Assembly: GCF_003432485.1 (NCBI RefSeq)
Contig: NZ_QVNQ01000005.1
Coordinates: 620,001 to 684,000 of the forward strand
Direction: 5' to 3'
DNA from: Actinomadura spongiicola
Lineage (GTDB): Bacteria > Actinomycetota > Actinomycetes > Streptosporangiales > Streptosporangiaceae
DNA length: 64,000 bases
Below the pieces are notes generated by a model. It was not told the DNA's origin. It was given only the letters and a program-made list of their open reading frames with translations, and searched no databases. The first letter of the stretch is position 1. Every line of letters starts with the position of its first letter. The position numbers and the translations under genes are program-made. Of this stretch, positions 52,453 through 60,691 are shown one piece after another.

Positions 52453-53145
52453 ATGTCAACGGATCAGCAAGCATGGCGGACCCAGCGCCGGGGAGGCGAG
52501 TCGCTCGGCCACTTCGTCACACGGGCGATCCGCGAGGCGGTCGTCAGCGGGCAGTTGGCCCCCGGCGAGCGGATCCCTCAAGAGCAGATCGGCAGTGCGC
52601 TCGAAGTGAGCCGCATCCCGGTACGCGAGGCGCTCCGACAGCTGGAGAGCGAAGGCCTGGTCCAACTGACGCCCAACAGCTTCGCCCGGGTCGCCAAGCT
52701 GGACTTCGCGGAAGTCAGCGAGATCTACCTCATGCGCGAACGGCTGGAGCCGCTCGCGATGGAGCTCAGTGTCCCCGGCCTCACCGAAGCCCAACTGCGG
52801 CACCTCGGCGGCCTGCGCGACGACATCGTCGGCAACCGGGACAACGTCGAGACGGTGCTCCAGCTCGACCGTGAGTTCCACCTCGCCTGCTACGGGGGCG
52901 CGCCGGCCCGGATCCGGCGGCTCGTCGGCGAGTTCTGGAACGCAACACAGCACGCGCGCCGGGCCTACCGCAACGTGGTGAAGCCCGACGACGACGAGCA
53001 CGAGGTGATGCGCGCCGAACACTTTCTCATCCACGAGGCGATCAAGGCGGGCAACGGCGAGCAGGCCGGCGCGCTCGTGCGCACACACATAGCGCGCACC
53101 CGGATTCGGCTGCAACAGGAAATGTCCGAAGGGAGGGAGGCATGA
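52453..53145 (+). CDS. GntR family regulator, FCD subfamily (paralogue 2)
   Basis: A 230-residue repressor, paralogous to 41332. Winged helix: LAPGERIPQEQIGSALEVSRIPVREALRQLESEGLV. FCD domain: EIYLMRERLEPLAME, LDREFHLACY, AEHFLIHEAIKAGNGEQAGALVRTHI. I chose ATG 52453 because AGGAG lies 7 bases upstream; GTG 52447 is too close to it. It faces the ABC/amidase operon across the repeat pair 52160/52419, and the following SDR overlaps its stop by 4 bases, so regulator and SDR are cotranscribed. Confidence 0.92.
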   Translation: MSTDQQAWRTQRRGGESLGHFVTRAIREAVVSGQLAPGERIPQEQIGSALEVSRIPVREALRQLESEGLVQLTPNSFARVAKLDFAEVSEIYLMRERLEPLAMELSVPGLTEAQLRHLGGLRDDIVGNRDNVETVLQLDREFHLACYGGAPARIRRLVGEFWNATQHARRAYRNVVKPDDDEHEVMRAEHFLIHEAIKAGNGEQAGALVRTHIARTRIRLQQEMSEGREA

Positions 53146-53894
53146 GCGCGTCCGCGGCCACCCCACCGCTCGCCGTGGTCACCGGAGCCGCCGGCGGGGT
53201 GGGCCGCGCGGTGGCGCGTCGCCTGGCCGCGGCCGGCATGCGGCTCATCCTCTGCGACCGGGGCGACAACGTCCACGACATGGCACGAGAGCTGGCCGCC
53301 GACGGCGGGGCGGCGCGCGGTGTGCGCTTCGACGTCCGGGACGAGGAGGCCGTGGAGGCCGCCATCGCGGACATCGGCCGGCGGGAGGGCCCACCGGCCG
53401 CGGTCGTGGTGGCGCACGGGATCCCCGGGCCGACCGCCTCCGTCTGGGAGTGCGAGCCGGACCACTGGCGTCAGGTGATGGACGTCAACCTGACAGGCGC
53501 ATACCTGGTCTGCCGATCCGTCCTCCCACTGATGCTGGAACAGGGCTACGGCAGGGTGGTGCTCATCGCGTCAATGGCCGGCAAGGAAGGCAACCCCTAC
53601 GATTCGGCCTATTCGGCGTCCAAGGCGGGGGTGATCTGCCTCGCCAAGTCGCTCGGCCGCGAAACGGCGACCAGCGGCGTACTCGTGAACGCTGTCGCTC
53701 CCGGCGTCGTGGACACGCCCATGCTCGAGCACGCCTCAGAGGAACTCCTCGAGTACATGACCTCACGGATACCGATGGGACGGATAGCCCGTCCCGAGGA
53801 GGTGGCCGCAACGGTGGCGTGGTTGTGCTCGCCGGACTGCACGTTCTCCACAGGCGCGGTGTTCGACCTCTCGGGTGGGCGAGCCACCTACTGA
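53142..53894 (+). CDS. SDR-family oxidoreductase downstream of GntR
   Basis: A 250-residue SDR: TGAAGGVG cofactor motif, AHG in place of NAG (VVVAHGIPG), catalytic Ser in IASMAG and YxxxK as YSASK, ending CTFSTGAVFDLSGG. The change of NAG to AHG loses the usual Asn at that position, though the structural role may be kept. Translationally coupled to the GntR gene, it probably acts on the substrate class handled by the divergent operon. Confidence 0.88.
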   Translation: MSASAATPPLAVVTGAAGGVGRAVARRLAAAGMRLILCDRGDNVHDMARELAADGGAARGVRFDVRDEEAVEAAIADIGRREGPPAAVVVAHGIPGPTASVWECEPDHWRQVMDVNLTGAYLVCRSVLPLMLEQGYGRVVLIASMAGKEGNPYDSAYSASKAGVICLAKSLGRETATSGVLVNAVAPGVVDTPMLEHASEELLEYMTSRIPMGRIARPEEVAATVAWLCSPDCTFSTGAVFDLSGGRATY

Positions 53895-54270
53895 ACGGCG
53901 CAGCGCCACAAGCGTCTTGTCGGTGATCGCGTGCCAGCAGGCTCGTGCGGATACCTCGATACGCGCAGTGTTCGGAGTGGCGGCGCCGACACCCTCGGCG
54001 GCGTCGGTCAGCGGCCGTCGCGCTGGGCACGCCGTACAGCGGTCCGCGTGACAACGCTCGGCTTCAGGGGCCACGGGAGGCTGGCCGGAACCTGGCCACG
54101 GCATGCGCCAGCACGGTCGCCGATGCCTGTGTCCTTGGGAGAAGCACAATGAAGGCAAGACCTTCACCCCACGCCGACCACGCCGCCGTGCCCCCTCGGC
54201 AACGCCACCGTTCCCTCAGGCGAGGCGGCGGACTGTCCGTCCGCTGCCTCGCTCACGTGATCTCAGGAGC
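53895..54270. other. Non-coding stretch between convergent genes
   Basis: Frames on both strands are short and lack ribosome sites or recognisable domains. It may mark the right edge of the catabolic block, but no insertion-sequence ends were seen. Confidence 0.5.
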
Positions 54271-55212
54271 CTACGAGGCCAGCTCGCGCAGGACGGCCGC
54301 GGCGAGTGCCGCGTCGAGTGCGCCGACTCCGGTGAGGTCCGCGACCGTGATCGCGCCGTCCGGCCGCTCGACGGGTCTTTCGAGCAGGAGGCCGACGGGC
54401 GTGTCGCTGGTGTCGGTGGTGACCCCGGCGCGTACGGCGTGGCCGAAGTCGCCGTGGTCCAGGCATTGCCGGTGGTCGTCGGTGGCGATCAGTGCCGCGC
54501 GGGCGAAGAGCGCCGGCGGCAGTTCGTTCTTGTGGGGCATGTCGGTGCCGATGCCGGTGACGTGCGCGCCCGCGCGGACGTGACGGGCCTGCAGGACCGG
54601 GGTCGGTGCCGGTGTGGTGGTGATGATCATGTCGGCCGCGGCGGCCTCGTCGGCCAGGGCGGGCCGGGCGTGATGCCCGAGGGCGTCGAACGCCTCGCAC
54701 AGCGACCTGGTCTTGTCCTTGCTGCGGCCGTGGACGAGCACCGTGTCGATCGGGCGGAGCCTGGCCAGCCATTCGACCTGGAGGCGGGCCTGTTCGCCGG
54801 TGCCGAACACGGCCAGGGTCGCGGCGCCTGGCCGAGCCATGGCATGGGTCGCCAGGGCGCCGGCCGCGGCGGTGCGCCAGGCGGTCAGCAGGCCCTGGTC
54901 GTCGAGGATGGCGTTGATCTCGCCAGTGCGGGCGCTGACGGCGCAGACCAGGCCGTGGTTGGTGGGCAGGCCGGCGGCGGGGTTGCGGTAGAAGCCGGTG
55001 GCGATCTTGACGGCGAAGCCGGGCGTGTCGGTGACCCAGCCGGCCTTGACGTGGCAGTCGCCGTCGGCGTCGGGGAACTGCAGGTGCAGCGGTGGCGGCA
55101 CGGTGGTGCGGTCGTGGGCGTGGGCGATCAGCGCGTCGCGGACGACGGCGAAGACCAGCTCCGGGGTGGTGGCGCGCTTGATGGCGCTGGTACCGACGAC
55201 GAGCGGGGTCAT
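54271..55212 (-). CDS. Ornithine cyclodeaminase/mu-crystallin family dehydrogenase
   Basis: A 313-residue NAD(P)-dependent enzyme. The Rossmann motif is LAVFGTGEQARLQVEWLARL, followed by AADMIITTTPAPTPVL and GAHVTGIGTDMPHKNELPPALF. The N-terminal half has the substrate-site pattern FAVKIATGFYRNP and GLVCAVSARTGEINAILDDQGLLTAWRTAAAGALA. The family includes ornithine cyclodeaminase, ketimine reductases and the L-arginine dehydrogenase DauB. Its ATG overlaps the aminotransferase stop. With a DauR-like regulator and aminotransferase in the same operon, interconversion of amino and imino/keto acids is likely. Confidence 0.88.
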   Translation of the reverse strand: MTPLVVGTSAIKRATTPELVFAVVRDALIAHAHDRTTVPPPLHLQFPDADGDCHVKAGWVTDTPGFAVKIATGFYRNPAAGLPTNHGLVCAVSARTGEINAILDDQGLLTAWRTAAAGALATHAMARPGAATLAVFGTGEQARLQVEWLARLRPIDTVLVHGRSKDKTRSLCEAFDALGHHARPALADEAAAADMIITTTPAPTPVLQARHVRAGAHVTGIGTDMPHKNELPPALFARAALIATDDHRQCLDHGDFGHAVRAGVTTDTSDTPVGLLLERPVERPDGAITVADLTGVGALDAALAAAVLRELAS

Positions 55213-56342
55213 CGGCGTGCCCGCAACCACTGGGCGAAGGCGGCCAGGCCCTCTTCGGGGTCGGCACGTCCGACACCGAAGCGGAAACGGTCGGTGGGAG
55301 TGGGCGTGAGCTCGGACCGGTAGATGCTGGCGGGCAGCAGCAGGACGCCGGCTTCCTGGACCAGGCGAGTGCAGAACTCCTCCACTCCGTCGGCGCCGAG
55401 ATAGCGGGGGTAGGCGACGCAGCCGCCGTCCGGGGCCCGCCACTCGAAGAGGTCCGCGAATTCGGCGAAGAAGGCGTCGAAGAGCGGCAGGTTGCGCGCG
55501 ATGAGCGCGCGGTTGCGGTCCAGGATCGTGGCGCGGGCCTGGACCGCGATGCGGGCCAGGAGCTCGCTGGGGGCGGAGTTGCAGATCGTGGTGTAGTGCT
55601 TGGCCCGCTCCAGCCGGGACAGCACCTCCCGGTCGCGGCAGGTGATCCAGCCGATCCGCAGCCCCGGCAGGCCCAGCGACTTGGAGGTGACGTTCAGCGA
55701 CAGCGCTCGCTCGGACAGGTCGGCGGCCTGCGGCAGGGTGCGGGCCGGATCGCGTTCCAGGCCGCGGTAGACCTCGTCACTGAACAGGTGGATGCCGCGT
55801 TCGTCGCACAGCCGTACCAGCTCGGCGAAGTCGGCGGTGCTGATGACCTTGCCGGTGGGGTTGTTCGGGAAGTTCACCGAGACGACCCGGGTGTTCGGCC
55901 GGATCGCCGCCTTCACCGCATCGAGGTCCAGGGCCCAGTCCCGGTCGGGGTCCAGGGCGACGCCGGTGACCTCGCACAGGGCGAGCGGCACGGTCTCTGC
56001 CGACTGGTAGTTCGGCGTCACCACCACGGCGTGGTCGCCCGCGCCCAGCAGTACGTTCATCGCCAGGTAGAGGGCCTCCTCGGCGCCGGCGAAACAGATC
56101 ACGTCGGCCGCGTCCGCCCGGACGTACAATCCGGCGATCGCCTCGCGCAGTGCCGGGTCGCCGAAGGTCTGGGTGTAGCCCAGCGAAAGGTTCTCGAACG
56201 CTGCCCGGTCCTGGTCATCGCCCAGCGCGAGCAGCTCGCCAAGGGTCATCGTCTGCACGTCGGAGGCGGTCAGGTGGTGCCGCGCGGTGAACTCCCACCG
56301 GGAGAAATAGGTTTCCAGGCGGAAGTCGGGCAGCCGGGTCAT
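55209..56342 (-). CDS. PLP-dependent aminotransferase, class I/II fold
   Basis: A 377-residue fold-I aminotransferase. NFPNNPTGKVIS, FSDEVYRGLERDP and the PLP lysine segment NVTSKSLGLPGLRIGW are present, and the C-terminal Arg for the carboxylate is in DRFRFGVGRAD. The N-terminus FRLETYFSRWEFTARHHLTASD resembles the group that includes capreomycidine-synthase-like enzymes, by memory only. The ATG overlaps the regulator stop. Donor and acceptor are unknown. Confidence 0.9.
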   Translation of the reverse strand: MTRLPDFRLETYFSRWEFTARHHLTASDVQTMTLGELLALGDDQDRAAFENLSLGYTQTFGDPALREAIAGLYVRADAADVICFAGAEEALYLAMNVLLGAGDHAVVVTPNYQSAETVPLALCEVTGVALDPDRDWALDLDAVKAAIRPNTRVVSVNFPNNPTGKVISTADFAELVRLCDERGIHLFSDEVYRGLERDPARTLPQAADLSERALSLNVTSKSLGLPGLRIGWITCRDREVLSRLERAKHYTTICNSAPSELLARIAVQARATILDRNRALIARNLPLFDAFFAEFADLFEWRAPDGGCVAYPRYLGADGVEEFCTRLVQEAGVLLLPASIYRSELTPTPTDRFRFGVGRADPEEGLAAFAQWLRARR

Positions 56343-56992
56343 GACCCGTTGTCCTTCGTACCGGGTGTTCGGAGTTCGGCCAGCAGGCCGTAGAGGGTGG
56401 ACCGGGAGACCCGCAGGGCCGCGGCCACGACGGGGGTGGCGCGGCGCACGGCGAAGACCTTGGCCTCGTCCAGCCGGGCGAGGACGGCCAGGCGGTCGGC
56501 GCGGGTCAGCCGCTCGATGGGGCGGCCGCACTCACGCACGTACGCGCCGACGATGTGCTGGACGCGCTCGTTCCAGTCCTGGTCGAACAGCGGTTCCGGC
56601 CGGGGCACCGTGGGGGCGCCGAACGCGGTCAGCACGGCTGAGGCCTGCTCCAGCGGCGTGCGGTCGAGATTGACGCACAGCACCGCGGCGGCCTTCCCGT
56701 CCGGCTCGCGCAGGATGGCGCTGACCGATGACAGTCGCCGGCCGTCCGCAAGGAGTTTCTCGTAGGGTCCGAACACGTCCCGCGCCGCCGGATCCAGCGC
56801 GTCCAGCTCGCCCAGCATCGAGGGATCACCTGGGCCGCGGGAGCTCATCGGATTCCAGATCGCCAGGATCCGGTCGGTGTCCGGGTCATGCAGCACCACC
56901 TCGGCATACGGGCCGAGCAGCAGCGCGACGGCCTGGCCCACCGGCGCCCACATCCGGACCCGATCATCGGTGCCCTCTTCCACAGCCTCCAT
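56339..56992 (-). CDS. YheO/DauR-like PAS-HTH transcriptional regulator
   Basis: A 217-residue regulator with an N-terminal YheO-type PAS-like sensor (residues 10-110: VALLLGPYAEVVLHDPDTDRILAIWNP, AAVLCVNLDRTPLE) and a C-terminal DauR-type helix-turn-helix (RLDEAKVFAVRRATPVVAAALRVSRSTLYGLLAEL). ATG 56992 is set by the family N-terminus and by the duplicated copy at 58684, which has the same context. It is the first gene of a three-gene operon with the aminotransferase and cyclodeaminase-family enzyme. In Pseudomonas DauR controls D-arginine use together with a DauB of the same family as 54271. An operator-like repeat lies at 56996-57030. Confidence 0.88.
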   Translation of the reverse strand: MEAVEEGTDDRVRMWAPVGQAVALLLGPYAEVVLHDPDTDRILAIWNPMSSRGPGDPSMLGELDALDPAARDVFGPYEKLLADGRRLSSVSAILREPDGKAAAVLCVNLDRTPLEQASAVLTAFGAPTVPRPEPLFDQDWNERVQHIVGAYVRECGRPIERLTRADRLAVLARLDEAKVFAVRRATPVVAAALRVSRSTLYGLLAELRTPGTKDNGS

Positions 56993-57169
56993 GCTCTGGA
57001 CTATACGTCCACGATGGACTGAAAGTCCAGAAGTGCCCTCACGAACGACCCAGAGGGAAGGTCGACAAGGATGCGAAACGTCGATTCCCGGGACGGCCAC
57101 GGGCGCGGACCGATGAGCGGGGCGCCCCCACCGCCTCCGACCAGACCCGGCGGGCCGCCCTTCACCGGG
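56576..57169. repeat. Segmental duplication, copy 1
   Basis: Covers the sensor half of the DauR-like gene, its promoter and about 140 bp beyond. Copy 2 (58331-58863) is in the same orientation and nearly identical, apart from a 63-bp in-frame deletion and point changes. Confidence 0.9.
56996..57030. promoter_or_regulatory. Operator-like repeat upstream of the DauR-like gene (copy 1)
   Basis: CTGGACT (56996-57002) and AGTCCAG (57024-57030) frame inner CGTCCA and TGGACT units. Copy 2 has the same structure at 58688-58722, so one regulator could bind both. Confidence 0.55.
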
Positions 57170-57574
57170 TCGCTCCGCCGCTCCAGCGGTGGCCCGGGTG
57201 GTAGGCGGCCGGGCGCGGGGGTCGAGGCGGTCTTGCGGGAGGTCATCCGGTCGCGGTATCGGGTCCGGCAGCGGCGGTCGGCACGTGAGGGCGGGGACGG
57301 GCCGCCGGTCACGGTCGGCGTTCGGGAAGCCACCGACGGTCGATGGCCTGTTGGAGCAGGTGTCAGGACAAAGGGGGGAACCGCAAGCCAGGCCCAAGCC
57401 CAGGCAGTTGGCGCGGGCGTCGGCGTCGACCCCGCGACCGCCCTGTCCGGCGCGACCGGGCGCGGCGCGTGCGGACGCGCCGAAGGGTAGTGAGCGGACG
57501 CGACGGCGAACAACGGCAGCGAGACGTCCTGATCGGTCACACCCAGAGGAGGCCGTACAGACCCGCGACCGTGG
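57170..57574. other. Non-coding or degraded stretch between copy 1 and the kinase
   Basis: No credible gene. The plus-strand frame 57071-57490 is rich in Gly/Arg/Pro without recognisable motifs. Likely remnant DNA from the duplication event. Confidence 0.5.
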
Positions 57575-58684
57575 TCATTGAGCGGGGAGTCGGCAGGTGA
57601 GCTGGGCGCCGTCATCGGTGGCGGCAGTGGTGAGGGTGCCGTGGTGCACGCCGGCGATGGCGCGGGCGATGGTGAGGCCGAGGCCGGCGCCGCCGGCCTG
57701 GCGGCTGCGGGCGGTGTCGGGCCGGTAGAACAGGTCGAAGACGCGGTCACGGTGAGGCGAAGGGATGCCCGGGCCGTCGTCGGTGACGGTGATGACCGCT
57801 TGGTGGTCGCGGTGCCTCAGGGTCACGGTGACGGCGCTGCTGGCGTGGCGTTCGGCGTTGTCGAGCAGATTGGTGACAAGGCGGGCCAGGAGCGCGGGGA
57901 TTCCTGGCACCGTGAGGGACTGGGCGAGGTCGAGGCGCGTCTGGTGCCGTGAGCCCTGGGAGTTCTGCTGGATGATCAAAGAGGTGAGGTCGACCGGTTG
58001 GCGAGCCGAGTTCCTCGCGGCATCGACCTGCTCCAGGAAGAGAAGGTCGTTGACGAGCATGCCCAGTCGTTCGGCGGCGCGCAGGGCTCCATGGAGTGCG
58101 GAACGGGTCTCGTCGCCTTCGGCGTGCGCGAGCGCCTCTTCCAACTGCAGTCCGAGGGCTGCCACCGGTGTGCGCAGTTCGTGGGCAAGAGCGACAGAGA
58201 ACCGGCGGTGGCGTTCCTCGTAGGCGCTCAGCGGGCTCGGGGGGTCGCCGGGCTGCCTGATCGGCCTGGGTTGCGTCCGGTCTGGGCGATCGGTGGCGAG
58301 GGCCATGATGTCGGCTCCTGTCTCTGCGCGGTCCTGGTCGAAGAGCGGTTCCGGCTGGAGCACCGTGGGGTCGCCGAACGCGGTCAGCACGGCTGAGGCC
58401 TGCTCCAGCGGCGTGCGGTCGAGATTGACGCACAGCACCGCGGCGGCCTTCCCGTCCGGCTCGCGCTGGACGGCGCTGACGGATGACAGTCGCCGGCCGT
58501 CCGCAGGCATCGAGGGATCCCCTGGGCCGCGGAAGCTCATCGGATTCCAGATCGCCAGGATCCGGTCGGTGTCCGGGTCATGCAGCACCACCTCGGCATA
58601 CGGGCCGAGCAGCAGCGCGACGGCCTGGCCCACCGGCGCCCACATCCGGACCCGATCATCGGTGCCCTCTTCCACAGCCTCCAT
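57575..58684 (-). CDS. Chimeric sensor histidine kinase: duplicated YheO sensor fused to HisKA-HATPase
   Basis: A 369-residue soluble protein. Residues 1-118 are a copy of the DauR-like regulator's sensor (MEAVEEGTDDRVRMWAPVG), missing 21 residues after DPSM. After FDQD the sequence changes abruptly to a kinase: H-box ALAHELRTP with phospho-accepting His168, N-box LVTNLLDNAERHA, G1 DDGPGIP, F-box FDLFYRPD, G2 GGAGLGLTIARAI. The usual kinase N-terminus (membrane helices, HAMP) is absent, so the segmental duplication at 58331-58863 has replaced it. No response regulator lies in the window. It is divergent from the hydrazine operon at 59016. Confidence 0.85.
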   Translation of the reverse strand: MEAVEEGTDDRVRMWAPVGQAVALLLGPYAEVVLHDPDTDRILAIWNPMSFRGPGDPSMPADGRRLSSVSAVQREPDGKAAAVLCVNLDRTPLEQASAVLTAFGDPTVLQPEPLFDQDRAETGADIMALATDRPDRTQPRPIRQPGDPPSPLSAYEERHRRFSVALAHELRTPVAALGLQLEEALAHAEGDETRSALHGALRAAERLGMLVNDLLFLEQVDAARNSARQPVDLTSLIIQQNSQGSRHQTRLDLAQSLTVPGIPALLARLVTNLLDNAERHASSAVTVTLRHRDHQAVITVTDDGPGIPSPHRDRVFDLFYRPDTARSRQAGGAGLGLTIARAIAGVHHGTLTTAATDDGAQLTCRLPAQ

Positions 58685-58863
58685 GCTCTGGACTATACGT
58701 CCACGATGGACTATAAGTCCAGAAGTGCCTTCACGAACGACCCCCTGAAGGAAGGTCGACAAGGATGCGAAACGTCGATTCCCGGGACGGCCACGGGCGC
58801 GGATCGATGCGCGGGGCGCCCCCACCGCCTCCGACCAGACCCGGCAGGCCGCCCTCCATCGGG
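58331..58863. repeat. Segmental duplication, copy 2
   Basis: Same orientation as 56576-57169. It starts at GTCCTGGTCGAA, exactly where the kinase reading switches from sensor to kinase, and ends past the promoter. It carries a 63-bp deletion. Confidence 0.9.
58688..58722. promoter_or_regulatory. Operator-like repeat upstream of the chimeric kinase (copy 2)
   Basis: CTGGACT (58688-58694) and AGTCCAG (58716-58722) with the same inner units as copy 1. Confidence 0.5.
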
Positions 58864-59015
58864 CGGAGGTGCTCGATCGGCTGACCGGCCGGTCCCGGCA
58901 CGGAACTGACCATCGCGCGGCCACATTCCGCTCGTCCAAGGGCCCGATCGTCCGGCCGTCTCCAGGACGTGCTCGGTATTCAATTGACCACGAATCGTGA
59001 AACGGAGGGTGGCCG
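58864..59015 (+). other. Leader region of the hydrazine-type operon
   Basis: With 58723-58863 this is a 331-bp divergent gap. GGAGG at 59004-59008 serves GTG 59016. No iron box was seen here. Confidence 0.5.
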
Positions 59016-60347
59016 GTGCAGGAATTCGATGTCATCGGTGTCGGACTGGGGCCGTCGAATCTGAGCCTGGCGGCCCTGCTGGAACCGCTGCCCGATATTC
59101 GGGCGCGATTCTACGAGGCCCAGGAGACGTTCCGCTGGCACTGCGGGATCATGGTTCCGGGTGCCCAACTGCAGGTGTCCTATCTCAAAGACCTTGTGAC
59201 GCTGGTCGATCCGAGCAACCCGCTGTCGTTCCTTAATTACCTGGCGCAGGAAGGCCGGTTGTACCGGTTCCTGATCGCGCACGCCGACCGGTGCTCGCGG
59301 CAGGAGTTCGAGCGCTATTACCAATGGGCCGCCGACCGTCTGAAGAGCATCCGGTGGGGACGGGCCGTCGAGCGTGTCGAGCTGCGCGGCGACCGGCTCG
59401 AAGTGATCTGTTCCGACGCCCGGCCGGTCGCGGCCCGCAACGTGGTGCTGGGATCGGGGCGCACGCCCTTCATGCCGCCGTACGCCGAGCGGCTGCGCGG
59501 GGACACCGTTCTGCACAGCAGTGAACTGGTCGACCGGGCACCCGAGACCGGCGGGCGGAACGTCATGGTGATCGGCGCCGGGCAGAGCGGCGCGGAGGTC
59601 GTCCACCATTTGCTCTCGGCCGACGACAGGGCACTGCCCGCCTCGTTGACCTGGGTGTCCAGCCGTGTGGGCTTCCTGCCGATGGACGACTCCCCCTTCA
59701 CCAACGAGTGGTTCCACCCCGCGTACGTGGATCACTTCCACGGGCTGACCGCGCAACGGCGGCGGCTCCTGCTGGACCGGCAGCGCCTCGCCAGCGACGG
59801 CGTCACGGAGTCGCTGCTGCAGGACATCTACCGGCGGCTGTACGAGCTGGACGTGATCAAGGCGGCCGGATTCCGGCATCGCCTGCTGGCCGGCCACCGC
59901 CTGATCGACCTGACGCGCGACGGCGGCCGGTTGGTCGCGGCGCTGTGCGACGACGACACCGGCATGATCGAGTCCGCCTCCGTCGACACGGTCATCTGCT
60001 GCACCGGCTACCGCGCCGAGTTCCCCTCCTACCTGGAGCCGTTGCGCGGGCGGCTGCCGGACACCGACGGCACACTCCAGGTCCGGCATGACTACTCGCT
60101 GGTCTGGGACGGTCCCGGCCATCTGGGTCTGTACGTGCAGAACGCCGCCGAGGACACGCACGGCATCGCCGATCCCAACCTCAGCCTTTCCTCCTGGCGC
60201 AGCGCCCGGATCATCAACGCCGTCCACGGCAGGACCGTCTACCAGATCGAGAACGAGCAGGCGACGATCGCTTGGCGACGTGGGGACTGCCCTCCGCCGG
60301 CCGTCCAGGCGCCGGCCCCCCAAGCCCCGGAGGTGCAGGCCCTATGA
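59016..60347 (+). CDS. L-lysine/L-ornithine N-hydroxylase
   Basis: A 443-residue flavin N-monooxygenase of the IucD/PvdA/SidA family. FAD motif GVGLGPSNLSLA (8-19), the substrate-pocket motif MVPGAQLQVSYLKDLVTLVDP (46-66), NADPH motif GAGQSGAEV (187-195) and the terminal DTVICCTGY are all present. It hydroxylates the side-chain amine using NADPH, FAD and oxygen. GTG 59016 has GGAGG 7 bases upstream. First gene of an operon with cupin, amine oxidase and MetRS-like genes; in that setting the product is expected to be N6-hydroxylysine, the precursor of an N-N bond, rather than a hydroxamate siderophore. Orn versus Lys cannot be told from sequence alone. Confidence 0.92.
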   Translation: MQEFDVIGVGLGPSNLSLAALLEPLPDIRARFYEAQETFRWHCGIMVPGAQLQVSYLKDLVTLVDPSNPLSFLNYLAQEGRLYRFLIAHADRCSRQEFERYYQWAADRLKSIRWGRAVERVELRGDRLEVICSDARPVAARNVVLGSGRTPFMPPYAERLRGDTVLHSSELVDRAPETGGRNVMVIGAGQSGAEVVHHLLSADDRALPASLTWVSSRVGFLPMDDSPFTNEWFHPAYVDHFHGLTAQRRRLLLDRQRLASDGVTESLLQDIYRRLYELDVIKAAGFRHRLLAGHRLIDLTRDGGRLVAALCDDDTGMIESASVDTVICCTGYRAEFPSYLEPLRGRLPDTDGTLQVRHDYSLVWDGPGHLGLYVQNAAEDTHGIADPNLSLSSWRSARIINAVHGRTVYQIENEQATIAWRRGDCPPPAVQAPAPQAPEVQAL

Positions 60348-60691
60348 CCCGGCCGAGGCGGATCGCCTACCGGTCGCCCGAGCGCCACGACAGCGGCATG
60401 GTCATCGAGGAGGCGGCCCCCGCGGCGCAGGACGAGCGGTGGCCGTTCAAGACGGCCCGCTTCGAGGTGCCGCCGGGCCGCACGTCCGAACTCGACGTCC
60501 ACGACGTCGCCGAGCTGTGGATGGTGCGCACCGGTACCGGCACCGTGGCCTCCGGGTCGACGCGGCTGGACGTCGGCCCGGGTGAGATGGTCTATTTCGC
60601 AGGCCGGGTTCCGCATCAGATCACCAACACCGGAACCGAGCCGCTCCGGCTGTTCAGCGTCTGGTGGACCTCGACGGGACCGGCGGCATGA
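60344..60691 (+). CDS. Stand-alone cupin, probable partner of the MetRS-like enzyme
   Basis: A 115-residue single-domain cupin. Motif 1 is PPGRTSELDVHDVAELW, with candidate ligands Asp51, His53 and Glu57; motif 2 is PGEMVYFAGRVPHQITN with His91. The first His of the canonical HxH is replaced by Asp. ATG 60344 overlaps the hydroxylase stop by 4 bases. In s56-p1 biosynthesis the cupin is fused to the MetRS-like domain in Spb40 and rearranges the ester of N6-hydroxylysine and an amino acid to a hydrazine; here it is a separate gene. Confidence 0.85.
   Translation: MTRPRRIAYRSPERHDSGMVIEEAAPAAQDERWPFKTARFEVPPGRTSELDVHDVAELWMVRTGTGTVASGSTRLDVGPGEMVYFAGRVPHQITNTGTEPLRLFSVWWTSTGPAA

Noticed and set aside
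53895..54270. Insertion-sequence remnant at the right edge of the catabolic block
   Set aside because: No transposase motif, terminal inverted repeats or target duplication could be recognised.
58765..58884. 39-residue plus-strand frame starting MRNVDSRDGHGRG, also present in copy 1 at 57071
   Set aside because: Shared only because the DNA is duplicated; differences between copies change amino acids and the frames end differently, so no sign of selection as a leader or precursor peptide.
58723..59015. Iron box upstream of the N-hydroxylase operon, which would suggest a siderophore
   Set aside because: No match to the 19-bp consensus found by eye; together with cupin and MetRS-like genes this favours hydrazine over hydroxamate siderophore.
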